Assembly (NCBI GenBank): GCA_001941065.1
Contig: MSHJ01000015.1
Coordinates: forward strand, 62,001-126,000
Length of the DNA stretch: 64,000 nt
Source of the DNA: Alistipes sp. Zagget8
GTDB lineage: Bacteria; Bacteroidota; Bacteroidia; Bacteroidales; Rikenellaceae
Direction: 5' to 3'
Under the pieces are notes generated by a model. It was not told the DNA's origin and did not search any database. It saw only the letters and a list, made by a program, of their open reading frames with translations. Below are positions 16,101 to 25,463 of the stretch, one piece after another. The translations under genes and the position numbers were made by a program. Numbering within the stretch: the first letter of the stretch is position 1; every line of letters begins with the position of its first letter.

Positions 16101-17318
16101 ATGATTATGACAACTTCCGTAAAAGTGAAATTCCGCGCATCGCGTGTCCCGGGCAAGGCCGGGAGCATCTATTATCAGGTGACGCACGACCGTCAGGTTC
16201 GTCGCATCACGACTCGTATCCGCATCGTTCCCGAATGGTGGGACGCGGAAGCCGGGCAGGTACTGGCCCTTCCGGGCGAGGCGTCCGTCGTCCGGCACCG
16301 CATCGACGGCGATATAGTCCTGCTGCAGCGGATCGTCCGCGACCTGACGCAGCAGGGGCGCCCCTATACCGCGGACGAGATTGTCTCCCGGTTCCGTACC
16401 CCGCACCGGGATGCCACCGTGCTGGCGTTCCTCCGCAGCCAGATCGCCCGGCTGACCTCGGAGGGGCGGCTGGGGACGGCACGCAACTACCAGCGCACGT
16501 ACAGGAGTTTCTCGGACTTTCTCGGCGGCGCGGACCTTCCGTTCGCGGCCTTCACCGAACTGCTGGTCGAGGAGTACAACGCCTATCTCATGCGGCGCGG
16601 CGTCGTGCGCAACACGGTGTCGTTCTATATGCGCATCCTCCGCGCCGTCTACAACCGGGCGGTCCGGCAGCGTCTTGCGGAGCCGTGCACCCCGTTCGTC
16701 AACGTCTACACGGGTGTCGACCACACCCGCAAAAGGGCCGTCGACGAACGGCTTATCGGGCGGCTCCGCAACCTCGACCTGAGCGATTCGGCCGCCCTGA
16801 TGCTGGCCCGCGACCTCTTTATCTTCAGTTATTACACCCGCGGCATGGCGTTCGTGGACATGGCTTTTCTGCGAAAACAGGACCTGTCGGGCGGAGAGAT
16901 ACACTACGTGCGGCGCAAGACGGGGCAGCAGATGACCGTGCATTTGGAGACGTGTATGCGGGAGATCATCCGGCGTTACGAATGGCGCACCCGGAATACG
17001 CCCTATGTCTTTCCGCTGCTGACCGCCGGGGAGCCCGGCAGGGCCTATGCGCAGTATCAGGTGGCGCTGAACTATTACAACCGCCTGCTGAAGCGGCTGT
17101 CGCAGCTCCTCGGGCTCGAAGGCGGGCTTTCGTCCTACACGTCGCGCCACAGCTGGGCCACGGCGGCACGCAACCACCGTGTCCCCATCACGGTCATCAG
17201 CGCGGGCATGGGACACACCTCCGAGCGCACGACCCGGATTTACCTGGCATCGCTGGAGAGTTCGGTGGTGGACAGCGCGAACCGGAAGATTCTCTCGGCG
17301 CTGAACCGAATCGGATAA
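16101..17318 (+). CDS. Tyrosine recombinase (site-specific integrase, Bacteroidetes type)
   Basis: 405 residues: an arm-binding N-terminus (about 5-90), a SAM-like core-binding domain (about 105-205) and a catalytic domain. Visible active-site residues are Arg247 (YTRGMAF), Lys273 (RRKTGQQ), Arg349 in SYTSRHSWA, His372 (GMGHTS) and the nucleophile Tyr381 (RIYLAS). The usual His of HxxR is Tyr346. Such lone recombinases in Bacteroidales often invert promoters or genes of surface factors; others are remnants of integrated elements. No att duplication, tRNA target or mobilisation genes are seen beside it. ATG at 16107 is an equal alternative. Confidence 0.9.
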   Translation: MIMTTSVKVKFRASRVPGKAGSIYYQVTHDRQVRRITTRIRIVPEWWDAEAGQVLALPGEASVVRHRIDGDIVLLQRIVRDLTQQGRPYTADEIVSRFRTPHRDATVLAFLRSQIARLTSEGRLGTARNYQRTYRSFSDFLGGADLPFAAFTELLVEEYNAYLMRRGVVRNTVSFYMRILRAVYNRAVRQRLAEPCTPFVNVYTGVDHTRKRAVDERLIGRLRNLDLSDSAALMLARDLFIFSYYTRGMAFVDMAFLRKQDLSGGEIHYVRRKTGQQMTVHLETCMREIIRRYEWRTRNTPYVFPLLTAGEPGRAYAQYQVALNYYNRLLKRLSQLLGLEGGLSSYTSRHSWATAARNHRVPITVISAGMGHTSERTTRIYLASLESSVVDSANRKILSALNRIG

Positions 17319-17348
17319 CGGGTCGAATTCTGCTGAATCCGACCCGTT
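17317..17348. terminator. Inverted repeat between convergent recombinase and esterase genes
   Basis: AACGGGTCG (17317-17325) and CGACCCGTT (17340-17348) form a perfect 9-bp stem spanning the recombinase stop codon and the 35-nt gap. There is no T-run, so a bidirectional terminator is plausible but not certain. Confidence 0.4.
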
Positions 17349-17353
17349 GTCTG

Positions 17354-18781
17354 TCACTTCACCTCCCAGTCGTCGGTGCGGAACGAGGAGGCGGGGATGC
17401 CGGAGCTGTTGAAGAGGGTGGCCTCGGCGTAGTTGCGGAAGGCGTAGCGCACGGCGACGGGCTCCGCAACGGCTTCGCTCGAGACGATCAGACGTCCGTT
17501 GCCCTTTCTGATCCGGGCCGTGGCGGGGTGGAAAATCCGGTCGGCGCCGGCAATCTCGAAGCCCGTGAGCGTGTCGCCCAGCGGTGCGAGGCCCTCGCGG
17601 CCCGTGCGGAACGTCAGGCAGGCCTTATTGCCGGCGATCTCCATCTTCTCGAGGACGGGCGTGTCGGCGTCGATGCCCTTCATGCCGTAGGTTTTCGACA
17701 GCGCCAGCCAGGCCAAGCGTGTGCCGACCTGCTCCTTTTGGGCGGGATGGATGCAGTTTTCGTTGCCGATGTCCATCGTCACGGCCATGCCGCTCGAGGG
17801 GATGTCCTGCAGGTTGAGCAGCTGGGCCTCGCGCAGCAGGACCGAGCCCGCCGCTTCGTCGGGATTCTCATAGCGGTAGGGCGCGATCTGCACGTAGTAG
17901 AACGGCAGTTCGCCCTGCGCCCAGCGTTCGCGGAGCATCTTCACGAAGGCCGGCATCAGCGCCCGGTACTGGGCGGGCCGCAGCCGGTTCGATTCGCCCT
18001 GATACCAGAGGAATCCCTTGACGGTATAGGGCACGAGCGGTGCGATCATGGCGTTGTAGAGTCCGCAGGGCTTCATTTCCGGTTTCTCAATCCTGGCCTC
18101 GCCGTCGAGGAACGAAAGGTCGAACTCTTTGAAGCCGGCCATCGTTTCGCGGTCCATCCACGTCTCGACGGGCGTGCCGCCCCAGCAGGTGACGATGATG
18201 CCCACGGGGACCTCCAGCACCTCCTGCAGGTACCGTGCGAAATAGTAGGCCGTGGCGCTCGTCGCGGCGACAGCTTCGGGGGTGTTCTGCTGCCATTGCG
18301 CCGTGCACTCCTCCTGCGGGGTGCGGGCCGTGGCACGCTGCACGGTGCAGACCCGGATAGGCGTCGCGGCCTTGGCCCGGATGATCACGTCCGCCGAACC
18401 TTCGACGGGCTGGTTGAGGAATCCGCGCATGGGCATCTCCATGTTCGACTGTCCGGAGCAGAGCCACACTTCGCCGATCAGCACGTCGCGGAGCGTCAGC
18501 GACTCGCCGTCGCTCAGCTCGATCGTGTAGGGACCTCCGGCGGACGGGGTGGGCACGGCGGCCTGCCAGCGGCCGTCCTTGCCGACGGTGGCCGTCACGG
18601 CCTGCGAGCTCCACGAGGGGCGGATCACGACTTTTTTTCCGGGAGCGGCCTTGCCCCAGAACTGCGCTTCGGACTGCTGCTGGAGCACCATGTTGTCGCC
18701 GAAAATTCCGGGCAGGACGACTTTCGCCTGCATGGTGAAGGCCGTGCCGAGCGCGGCCAGTGTGAGAAGGATGCGTTTCAT
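17354..18781 (-). CDS. Secreted SGNH esterase, sialate O-acetylesterase family
   Basis: Removes acetyl groups from sialic acids or other glycans in the periplasm or outside. 475 residues with signal peptide MKRILLTLAALGTAFTMQA. A beta domain (about 20-105) precedes the SGNH core with the nucleophile Ser112 in CSGQSNMEM, WYQGESN as a later block, and the Asp/His pair around DIGNENCIHPAQK. A C-terminal beta domain follows. No sialidase or glycan PUL lies next to it; tnaA is 6 nt upstream on the same strand, so the pair may be co-transcribed, which is an odd combination. Confidence 0.9.
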   Translation of the reverse strand: MKRILLTLAALGTAFTMQAKVVLPGIFGDNMVLQQQSEAQFWGKAAPGKKVVIRPSWSSQAVTATVGKDGRWQAAVPTPSAGGPYTIELSDGESLTLRDVLIGEVWLCSGQSNMEMPMRGFLNQPVEGSADVIIRAKAATPIRVCTVQRATARTPQEECTAQWQQNTPEAVAATSATAYYFARYLQEVLEVPVGIIVTCWGGTPVETWMDRETMAGFKEFDLSFLDGEARIEKPEMKPCGLYNAMIAPLVPYTVKGFLWYQGESNRLRPAQYRALMPAFVKMLRERWAQGELPFYYVQIAPYRYENPDEAAGSVLLREAQLLNLQDIPSSGMAVTMDIGNENCIHPAQKEQVGTRLAWLALSKTYGMKGIDADTPVLEKMEIAGNKACLTFRTGREGLAPLGDTLTGFEIAGADRIFHPATARIRKGNGRLIVSSEAVAEPVAVRYAFRNYAEATLFNSSGIPASSFRTDDWEVK

Positions 18782-18787
18782 GATTCG

Positions 18788-20170
18788 TTATCGGATTTTA
18801 TCGAGTTCGACGGTGAAATGGCGCAGGATCGGCGCCTCGAAGGTGATGCGGTAGCCCGTGGTGATCTCCGCACGGCGTTCGTAGATATTGCGGCACGCGG
18901 CGGCGATCACGCGGATGTGGTTGTCCGAGTAGACCCGGCGGGGGATGGCCAGCCGCAGCAGTTCGAGTGCGGGGTAGCGGTTCTCGTGGGTGTCGGGGTC
19001 GCGGTCGGCGAGAATCGAGCCGATCTCCACGCCGCGGATGCCCGCCTCGAGGTATAACTCGACGGCCAGGGTCTGGGCGATGAACTGCTCTTTCGGAAGG
19101 TTCGGGAGCACTTTCTTGGCATCGACGAAGATGGCGTGTCCGCCGGCCGGCCGCTGGTAGGGCACGCCGTATTCGTCCAGCAGGTCGCCCAGCAGCTTCA
19201 CCTGCCGGATGCGGGCGTCCAGCTGTTCGAACTCCGTGTTTTCGTCCAGTCCCACGGCCAGTGCGTCCATGTCGCGTCCCGACATGCCGCCGTAGGTGAC
19301 ATAGCCTTCGAACATGATGCTGAACGACATGGCCTGTTTGTAAAGCTCTTCGGAACGCATGGCCACGAAGCCGCCCATGTTCACGACGCCGTCTTTCTTG
19401 GCCGAGATGGTCATGATGTCGGCATAGGTGAACATTTCGTGCACGATCTCCTTGATCGTCTTCGCGGCGTAGCCCTCCTCGCGGGTCTTGATAAACCAGG
19501 CGTTCTCGGCGAAGCGTGCCGAGTCCATCAGCAGGGGCACCCCGTAGCGGCGGCATATTTCGGCCGTTTCGCGGATGTTGCGCATCGACACGGGCTGGCC
19601 TCCGGCCGTGTTGTTGGTGACGGTCAGCACCACGCACGGCACTTTCTCGCGCGGGTTTTCGCGGAGGATTTTTTCCAGTTTGCCGGGGTCCATCTCGCCT
19701 TTGAACGGCAGTTTCAGCTGCGTGTCGGCCGCAGCGTCGATCGTGCAGTCCACGGCGTGGCAGTGGCGGAATTCGATATGACCCTTCGTGGTGTCGAAAT
19801 GCGAGTTGCCCGGCACGATGTCACCGGGTTTGAGCAGTGCGGAGAAAATCACGTTCTCGGCGGCGCGTCCCTGGTGCGTGGGCAGGAACCACGGCATTCC
19901 GAACAGGCGCGTGACGGTCTCGCGGAGCCGGAAATAGGACGAAGCCCCGGCATAACTCTCGTCGCCGGTCATCATCGCGGCCCATTGGCGGTCGGACATC
20001 GAGCCCGTGCCCGAGTCGGTCAGCAGGTCGATCGTCACCTGGTCGGCACGCAGCTTGAAGAGGTTGTAGCGGGCTTCGCGAATCCACAGCTCGCGCTCTT
20101 CGCGGGTGGACGTGCGGATGGCCTCGGTCATCTTGATTTTGTACGGTTCGGCGTATGGGAGTGTCATCAT
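18788..20170 (-). CDS. tnaA: Tryptophanase (tryptophan indole-lyase)
   Basis: PLP enzyme that splits tryptophan to indole, pyruvate and ammonia. 460 residues. The PLP lysine is Lys259 in ISAKKDG. The related tyrosine phenol-lyase is excluded by the C-terminus ILRHFTV: the His (His451) matches E. coli TnaA His463, which is Phe in phenol-lyases. ATG at 20170 is chosen because the longer in-frame opening would start with TTG inside the promoter box at 20210-20217. ATG at 20167 is possible. No tnaB permease or TnaC-like leader peptide is seen. Confidence 0.94.
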   Translation of the reverse strand: MMTLPYAEPYKIKMTEAIRTSTREERELWIREARYNLFKLRADQVTIDLLTDSGTGSMSDRQWAAMMTGDESYAGASSYFRLRETVTRLFGMPWFLPTHQGRAAENVIFSALLKPGDIVPGNSHFDTTKGHIEFRHCHAVDCTIDAAADTQLKLPFKGEMDPGKLEKILRENPREKVPCVVLTVTNNTAGGQPVSMRNIRETAEICRRYGVPLLMDSARFAENAWFIKTREEGYAAKTIKEIVHEMFTYADIMTISAKKDGVVNMGGFVAMRSEELYKQAMSFSIMFEGYVTYGGMSGRDMDALAVGLDENTEFEQLDARIRQVKLLGDLLDEYGVPYQRPAGGHAIFVDAKKVLPNLPKEQFIAQTLAVELYLEAGIRGVEIGSILADRDPDTHENRYPALELLRLAIPRRVYSDNHIRVIAAACRNIYERRAEITTGYRITFEAPILRHFTVELDKIR

Positions 20171-20209
20171 AAGTGGGGTTTTAGGTTTCGATTTGTAGGT
20201 TGGTTTGCT

Positions 20210-20217
20210 CAAAAATA
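20210..20217 (-). promoter_or_regulatory. -7 box of tnaA
   Basis: TATTTTTG on the minus strand, about 40 nt before the tnaA ATG. It rules out the upstream TTG as a start codon. Confidence 0.55.
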
Positions 20218-20292
20218 CAAAAAATATTCGGAATTTTTCAAACGGGCACCCTATTTGTTGGAGGTGTCGCTGAATTTTAATTCCCGAAAACG

Positions 20293-20457
20293 ATGGAAAA
20301 ATACTGCTGCACCGTCTGCGCGTATGTCTACGATCCCGCGCTGGGCGATCCCGAGGACGACATCGGTCCCGATACGCCGTTCGATGCGCTGCCCGACGAC
20401 TGGGTGTGCCCCGTCTGCGGCGAGGGCAAATGGGCTTTCGAACCGCTGGCCGAATAG
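20293..20457 (+). CDS. Rubredoxin
   Basis: 54-residue one-iron electron carrier: [15 protein letters not shown] at the start and [12 protein letters not shown] near the end give the two CxxC iron knuckles (Cys6/Cys9 and Cys39/Cys42), with the usual acidic and aromatic residues between. It lies 57 nt before superoxide dismutase in the same direction, so it probably takes part in oxygen or peroxide defence as in other anaerobes (electron donor to rubrerythrin-type reductases). It is divergent from tnaA. Confidence 0.95.
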   Translation: MEKYCCTVCAYVYDPALGDPEDDIGPDTPFDALPDDWVCPVCGEGKWAFEPLAE

Positions 20458-20514
20458 TGTAAAACCGAACCTGTTATGACAACATTCATCACCTTATTTA
20501 TAATTCCTTTGATT

Positions 20515-21123
20515 ATGGCAACCGATACCGCGACCGAACCCCGCTTTGTCCCGCAGGACCTGGCCTACGCATACGATGCGCTCGAACCGGCGATCTCCGG
20601 CGAGACGATGCACTACCACCACGACAAGCACTATGCGGGCTATGTCGCCAAGCTCAACGAACTGATTCTCGACACGCCCTTTGCCGGCCAGCCGCTCGAG
20701 GACATCGTCCTTTCGGCCGACGGCGCGATCTTCAACAACGCCGCGCAGGCCTGGAACCACGAATTTTTCTTCGAAGAACTCTCCCCGAAGCCGCAGAAAG
20801 AGCCTTCGAACGAATTGCTGGAGGCCGTCAACCGCAATTTCGGATCGTTCGACGAACTGAAAATCCGCATGGCGCAGGCCGCCGCCGGGCTGTTCGGCTC
20901 GGGCTGGGTGTGGCTGGCCGAGAACGAGCCGGGCGAGCTGGTGATCGTCGCCGAACCGAATGCCGGCAACCCGATGTGCCGCGGCATGAAGCCGCTGCTG
21001 TGCATCGACGTCTGGGAACACGCCTACTACATCGACTACCGCAACCGCCGTGCCGATGCCGTCAATGCGCTGTGGGACATCGTCGACTGGCGTGTCGTGG
21101 AGGACCGCTATGCGAAGGAATAG
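20515..21123 (+). CDS. sodB: Superoxide dismutase, iron type
   Basis: Converts superoxide to oxygen and peroxide in the cytosol. 202 residues. Metal ligands: the His in HYHHDKHY (about 35), the His in AWNHEFFF, and the Asp and His in DVWEHAYY. NNAAQAWNH, with Gln before the WNH block, is the iron-type signature; manganese enzymes have Gly there. Bacteroides relatives can use either metal. An ATG at 20476 would add 13 hydrophobic residues (TTFITLFIIPLI) with no counterpart in the family, so 20515 is preferred. Probably co-transcribed with rubredoxin. Confidence 0.94.
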   Translation: MATDTATEPRFVPQDLAYAYDALEPAISGETMHYHHDKHYAGYVAKLNELILDTPFAGQPLEDIVLSADGAIFNNAAQAWNHEFFFEELSPKPQKEPSNELLEAVNRNFGSFDELKIRMAQAAAGLFGSGWVWLAENEPGELVIVAEPNAGNPMCRGMKPLLCIDVWEHAYYIDYRNRRADAVNALWDIVDWRVVEDRYAKE

Positions 21124-21148
21124 CCCTCCGGACGCGCTCTGTGAGGAT

Positions 21149-21180
21149 GCCGCTTCCCCGTTTCGGGGAGGCGGCTTTTC
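21149..21180 (+). terminator. Terminator of the rubredoxin-sodB unit
   Basis: GCCGCttCCCC-gttt-CGGGGagGCGGC stem followed by TTTTC. Confidence 0.7.
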
Positions 21181-21302
21181 GTTGTCCGGAATGGCGCTTA
21201 TGTAATCAAAATTCGCCTTTTTGCGTCTTTTTTCGTCCGCGGCGTACATTTTCTCCGCAAAAGGGCGTATCTTCGCATCGCAAAAACTGTGATTCGGACG
21301 AA

Positions 21303-21665
21303 ATGCTGGAGAGACTTCAATATGTTTTGATCCTGCTGCTGTTCGTTCTGGCGGGAAGCCTCGACGGGCCCTCGTTTCAGGACGCTGCGGGCGAGATACA
21401 GCCTTCGCTGAACGAAACGGTCGCGGCGCGTCCTCCGCAGGCCGTCCGCAACTATTTTTCCGTAGCGCTTTGCTCGTGCAGCGCCTCGATCGAGGCGCCG
21501 GTGGTTCCTTCGGACCACAAAGCCCTCTTCCGGCAGCGGGCCGACGTGCGCACCGCCGTCGATGCCGCGTTCGGCGTCCGCATGGCGATGCGGACCTATT
21601 CCCGTGCCCTGCACCGCGATCCGGTCGATTACTACGTCTTTTCGCTGGGGCGCATCCTGATTTAG
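21303..21665 (+). CDS. Small protein of unknown function with one membrane segment
   Basis: 120 residues, MLERLQYVLILLLFVLAGS at the start: one hydrophobic stretch (signal peptide or anchor), then a soluble part containing CSCSAS and a basic C-terminal third. I do not recognise the family. ATG at 21303 has a TATCTTCG box about 35 nt upstream. It precedes nuoA by 115 nt in the same direction, so it may be read into the nuo operon. Codon use looks like that of its neighbours, which supports it being real. Confidence 0.55.
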   Translation: MLERLQYVLILLLFVLAGSLDGPSFQDAAGEIQPSLNETVAARPPQAVRNYFSVALCSCSASIEAPVVPSDHKALFRQRADVRTAVDAAFGVRMAMRTYSRALHRDPVDYYVFSLGRILI

Positions 21666-21780
21666 CCCCTTTCCCCTTTTCTTCGTCTGTTTCTCCGGGA
21701 GTCCTCTTAACCCCGGATTTGCGGCGTGTTTCCGACGCCGGAATATAATTCGTAAAACAAGCACATTATTTACGCTGTTA

Positions 21781-22113
21781 GTGGTCGTCATCCTCACGGC
21801 CATTGCGCTGGTCGCAGTCGCGCTGGGCATCGCCCGCGCCATCTCGCCGCGTTCGTACAATCCCCAGAAGGGCGAAGCCTACGAATGCGGCATCCCCACG
21901 CGCGGCCGTTCGTGGATGCAGTTCAAGGTGGGGTATTACCTCTTCGCCATCCTCTTCCTGATGTTCGACGTCGAGACGGTGTTCCTCTTTTCGTGGGCCG
22001 TGGTCGTGCAGGAACTGGGCGTCTACGGACTGGTGAGCATCCTTTTTTTCTTGCTGATACTGATTCTGGGCCTTGCCTACGCATGGCGGAAAGGAGCTTT
22101 GGAATGGAAATAA
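21781..22113 (+). CDS. nuoA: NADH-quinone oxidoreductase subunit A
   Basis: Membrane subunit of complex I near the quinone site. 110 residues from GTG with three membrane helices; [31 protein letters not shown] contains the family core, with the conserved Cys and the FDVE motif. No ATG exists upstream in frame. The reading frame stays open and hydrophobic for another 11 codons before the GTG (TSTLFTLL), so a rare start codon such as ATT at 21748 is possible. The 3' end overlaps nuoB by 10 nt. Confidence 0.88.
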   Translation: MVVILTAIALVAVALGIARAISPRSYNPQKGEAYECGIPTRGRSWMQFKVGYYLFAILFLMFDVETVFLFSWAVVVQELGVYGLVSILFFLLILILGLAYAWRKGALEWK

Positions 22114-22760
22114 AGAGACCGAAAATCAAGTCGATGTCCTACGGGGACTTCAACGACAACGAGTACATCGAACGGATGATCGCCGAGCTGCGCGACGGCG
22201 GTACCAACGTGCTGGTGGGGTGTCTGGATGAACTGATCGAGTGGGGCCGCAGCAACAGCCTCTGGCCCCTCACCTTCGCCACGAGCTGCTGCGGCATCGA
22301 ATTCATGGCCGTCGGCGCCGCACGTTACGACTTTGCCCGGTTCGGATTCGAGGTGGCCCGGGCCTCCCCGCGGCAGGCCGATTTCATCATGGTCGCCGGA
22401 ACCATCACGCACAAGATGGCCCCGGTGCTCAAACGGCTTTATGACCAGATGGCCGATCCCAAATACGTCATCGCCGTGGGCGGCTGCGCCGTCAGCGGCG
22501 GGCCGTTCAAGCGGTCGTACCATGTGGTGGACGGCGTGGACAAGGTCCTGCCCGTCGATGTCTATATCCCCGGGTGTCCGCCGCGCCCCGAGGCGATGCT
22601 CTACGGACTGATGCAGCTGCAGCGCAAGGTGAAGGTGCAGCGGTTTTTCGGCGGCGTGAACTGCCAGATCGGCGAAGAGGAGTACGAAGAGCTCCTCCGG
22701 CGCGACCTGACGGCGGAAAAGAACGATCTGAATGTGGAAGGAGAAGAGAAGCATGAATAG
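22104..22760 (+). CDS. nuoB: NADH-quinone oxidoreductase subunit B
   Basis: Carries the terminal iron-sulfur cluster N2 that reduces quinone. 218 residues. Ligands are in TSCCGIEF (Cys62-Cys63), [10 protein letters not shown] and GCPPRPE, all present. The start [11 protein letters not shown] at 22104 overlaps the nuoA stop, typical of coupled nuo genes; the reading frame is open further upstream but only within nuoA. The C-terminus is a short acidic tail that overlaps nuoCD by 8 nt. Confidence 0.95.
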   Translation: MEIKRPKIKSMSYGDFNDNEYIERMIAELRDGGTNVLVGCLDELIEWGRSNSLWPLTFATSCCGIEFMAVGAARYDFARFGFEVARASPRQADFIMVAGTITHKMAPVLKRLYDQMADPKYVIAVGGCAVSGGPFKRSYHVVDGVDKVLPVDVYIPGCPPRPEAMLYGLMQLQRKVKVQRFFGGVNCQIGEEEYEELLRRDLTAEKNDLNVEGEEKHE

Positions 22761-24372
22761 CAACCTCATAGACAAGATAACGGCCTGGGAACCCCGCGCC
22801 GTATGGACCGAAGGCGGCGACGGGATGTTCACCGTCCCGGCGGACGGCTTTCACGACCTGGCCGGACGCCTGCTGTCCGAAGGATTCGATTTCCTGCGCA
22901 GCCTGACCGGCATGGACTGGGGCGAGGCGGGTTTCGGCGTGGTCTACCACCTCGAGGCGACCGCGACGGGCGAAAACGTCGTGCTGCGGACGCTGACAGA
23001 AGAGCGCGAACATCCGGTGCTGCCCTCGGTGTGCGACCTGTGGAAGGCCGCCGAGCTGAACGAACGCGAGGTGTTCGACTATTTCGGGGTCCGGTTCCTG
23101 AACCACCCCGACATGCGGCGGCTGTTCCTGCGCGACGACTGGGTGGGATACCCCCTGCGCAAGGATTACGACCCGGCGCAGAACCCCCTGCGCATGAGCA
23201 ACGAGGTGTCGAAGGACAGCTCGCCGACCTACGAACTGCAGTCCGACGGCAGTTATATCCGCAAGCGCAACGTGCTCTTCGAGGAGGACGAATATGTCAT
23301 CAACATCGGTCCCCAGCACCCGGCGACGCACGGCGTGTTGCGTTTCCGCGTGTCGCTCGAGGGCGAGATCATCAAAAAACTCGATCCGCACTGCGGCTAC
23401 ATCCACCGCGGCATCGAGAAGATGTGCGAGGAGCTGACCTATCCCCAGACGCTGGCCCTGACGGACCGCCTCGACTACCTCGGGGCCACGCAGAACCGCC
23501 ATGCGCTGTGCATGTGCATCGAGAAGGGGCTGGGCGTCGAGGTTTCGGAGCGCGTGCAGTACATCCGCACGATCATGGACGAATTGCAGCGCATCGATTC
23601 GCACCTGCTGTTCTTCGCCTGCCTCTGCATGGACATGGGGGCCCTGACAGCCTTTTTCTACGGGTTCCGCGACCGCGAGAAGGTGCTCGACATCCTCGAG
23701 CAGACCACCGGAGGCCGCCTGATCCAGACCTACAACACCATCGGCGGCGTGCAGGCCGACATCCATCCCGATTTCGTGCGCAAGACCAAGGAGTTCATCG
23801 CCTACATGCGCCCCAAACTGCGCGAATACCACGAGGTCTTCACGGGCAACGTCATCGCGCAGGAGCGTCTGAAGGGCACCGGCGTGCTGACGCGCGAGGA
23901 TGCGATTTCGTTCGGCGCCACGGGCGGCACGGGCCGCGCCGCAGGATGGGCCTGCGACGTACGCAAGCGCCATCCCTATGCCGTTTACGGCAAGGTGGAT
24001 TTCGAGGAGGTGCTCTTCACCGAGGGCGATTGCTTCGCCCGCTACATGGTCCGCATGAAGGAGATCGAGCAGAGCATGAACATCATCGAACAGCTCATCG
24101 ACAACATTCCCGAGGGCGAATACCAGCTGAAGATGAAACCCGTGATCCGCATTCCCGAGGGCAGCTATTACGCCGCCGTCGAGGGCAGCCGCGGCGAATT
24201 CGGGGTCTTCCTCGAGAGCCGCGGCGACAAGTCTCCCTACCGCATGAAATTCCGCTCGACGGGCCTGCCGCTGGTCGCCTGCCTGGAGACCATCGCCCGG
24301 GGGACGAAAATCGCCGACCTGATTGCCATCGGCGGTACGTTGGATTACGTGGTTCCGGATATTGACCGATAA
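22753..24372 (+). CDS. nuoCD: NADH-quinone oxidoreductase subunit C/D fusion
   Basis: 539 residues joining NuoC (about 1-150) and NuoD (about 185-539). NuoC has the block [20 protein letters not shown]; NuoD has [15 protein letters not shown] and HRGIEK and ends in a [18 protein letters not shown] variant of the usual PVFGEIDR-type ending. NuoD forms much of the quinone pocket. Fused NuoCD is common in Bacteroidetes and in enterobacteria. Start at 22753 overlaps the nuoB stop; an upstream codon at 22732 lies inside nuoB. Confidence 0.95.
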   Translation: MNSNLIDKITAWEPRAVWTEGGDGMFTVPADGFHDLAGRLLSEGFDFLRSLTGMDWGEAGFGVVYHLEATATGENVVLRTLTEEREHPVLPSVCDLWKAAELNEREVFDYFGVRFLNHPDMRRLFLRDDWVGYPLRKDYDPAQNPLRMSNEVSKDSSPTYELQSDGSYIRKRNVLFEEDEYVINIGPQHPATHGVLRFRVSLEGEIIKKLDPHCGYIHRGIEKMCEELTYPQTLALTDRLDYLGATQNRHALCMCIEKGLGVEVSERVQYIRTIMDELQRIDSHLLFFACLCMDMGALTAFFYGFRDREKVLDILEQTTGGRLIQTYNTIGGVQADIHPDFVRKTKEFIAYMRPKLREYHEVFTGNVIAQERLKGTGVLTREDAISFGATGGTGRAAGWACDVRKRHPYAVYGKVDFEEVLFTEGDCFARYMVRMKEIEQSMNIIEQLIDNIPEGEYQLKMKPVIRIPEGSYYAAVEGSRGEFGVFLESRGDKSPYRMKFRSTGLPLVACLETIARGTKIADLIAIGGTLDYVVPDIDR

Positions 24373-24384
24373 AAAAGAGACAGT

Positions 24385-25461
24385 ATGTTTGACTTTTCAA
24401 TAATTACCGGTTGGGTGCACGCATTGCTGACATCGCTGATGCCCCTCAGACTGGCCGTATTCATCGAATGCGTGATCGTCGGCGTCTGCCTGCTGCTGAT
24501 GTACGCCGTGATCGCCGTCGTGATGATTTTCATGGAACGCAAGGTCTGTGCGGCCTTCCAGTGCCGGCTGGGGCCGGTGCGCGTGGGCTTCTGGGGACTG
24601 CTGCAGGTTCCCGCCGACGTGCTGAAGATGCTCACCAAAGAGATTATCACCATCCGCCGCTCGGACCGGTTCCTCTACAACCTCGCCCCCTACATCGTCA
24701 TCCTGGCCTCGGTGCTGGCCTTCGCCTGCCTGCCCGTGAACAAGGGACTGGAGGTGTTGGATTTCAACGTGGGGGTCTTCTTCCTGATGGCTGCCTCGTC
24801 GATCGGCGTGGTGGGCATCCTGTTGGCCGGGTGGAGCTCCAACAACAAGTATTCGCTGATCGGCGCCATGCGAAGCGGTGCCCAGATGATCTCCTATGAG
24901 CTTTCGATCGGCCTCTCGATTCTCACGATCATCGTGCTGACCGACACCATGCAGTTCTCCGAGATCGTGGCCCGGCAGGCCGACGGATGGTTCCTCTTCA
25001 AAGGCCATGTCCCGGCGCTCGTCGCCTTCGTTATCTACCTCATCGCGGGCAACGCCGAGGTCAACCGCGGGCCGTTCGACCTCCCGGAGGCCGAGTCGGA
25101 ATTGACGGCGGGCTACCACACCGAGTATTCGGGCATGCATTTCGGACTGTTCTACGTCGCCGAGTTCGTCAATCTGTTCATCGTCGCGGGCGTCGCCGCC
25201 ACCATCTTTCTCGGAGGCTGGATGCCGTTGCACATCGCGGGCTGGGAGGGATTCAATACGGTGATGGACTACATTCCGGGATTCGTCTGGTTCTTCGGCA
25301 AGGCCTTCTTCGTGGTGGGGCTGCTGATGTGGATCAAATGGACGTTCCCGCGTCTGCGAATCGACCAGATCCTGACCCTCGAATGGAAATACCTGGTGCC
25401 CATCGGGCTGGCGAACCTGCTGCTGATGGTCATCGTCGTCGTCTTTAAACTGCATTTTTAG
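24385..25461 (+). CDS. nuoH: NADH-quinone oxidoreductase subunit H
   Basis: Membrane subunit that closes the quinone chamber. 358 residues and about eight helices. MERKVCAAFQCRLGPVRVGFWGLLQVPADVLKM and NRGPFDLPEAESELTAGYHTEYSG contain the two most conserved loops; each is intact. It follows nuoCD by 12 nt. Confidence 0.95.
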   Translation: MFDFSIITGWVHALLTSLMPLRLAVFIECVIVGVCLLLMYAVIAVVMIFMERKVCAAFQCRLGPVRVGFWGLLQVPADVLKMLTKEIITIRRSDRFLYNLAPYIVILASVLAFACLPVNKGLEVLDFNVGVFFLMAASSIGVVGILLAGWSSNNKYSLIGAMRSGAQMISYELSIGLSILTIIVLTDTMQFSEIVARQADGWFLFKGHVPALVAFVIYLIAGNAEVNRGPFDLPEAESELTAGYHTEYSGMHFGLFYVAEFVNLFIVAGVAATIFLGGWMPLHIAGWEGFNTVMDYIPGFVWFFGKAFFVVGLLMWIKWTFPRLRIDQILTLEWKYLVPIGLANLLLMVIVVVFKLHF

Positions 25462-25463
25462 CC

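Noticed and set aside
15938..19057. A long plus-strand frame across the recombinase, esterase and tnaA genes
   Set aside because: It crosses genes on both strands and their stops; low-complexity translation.
18788..20170. Tyrosine phenol-lyase
   Set aside because: The C-terminal RHF motif is that of tryptophanase; phenol-lyases have Phe in place of the His.
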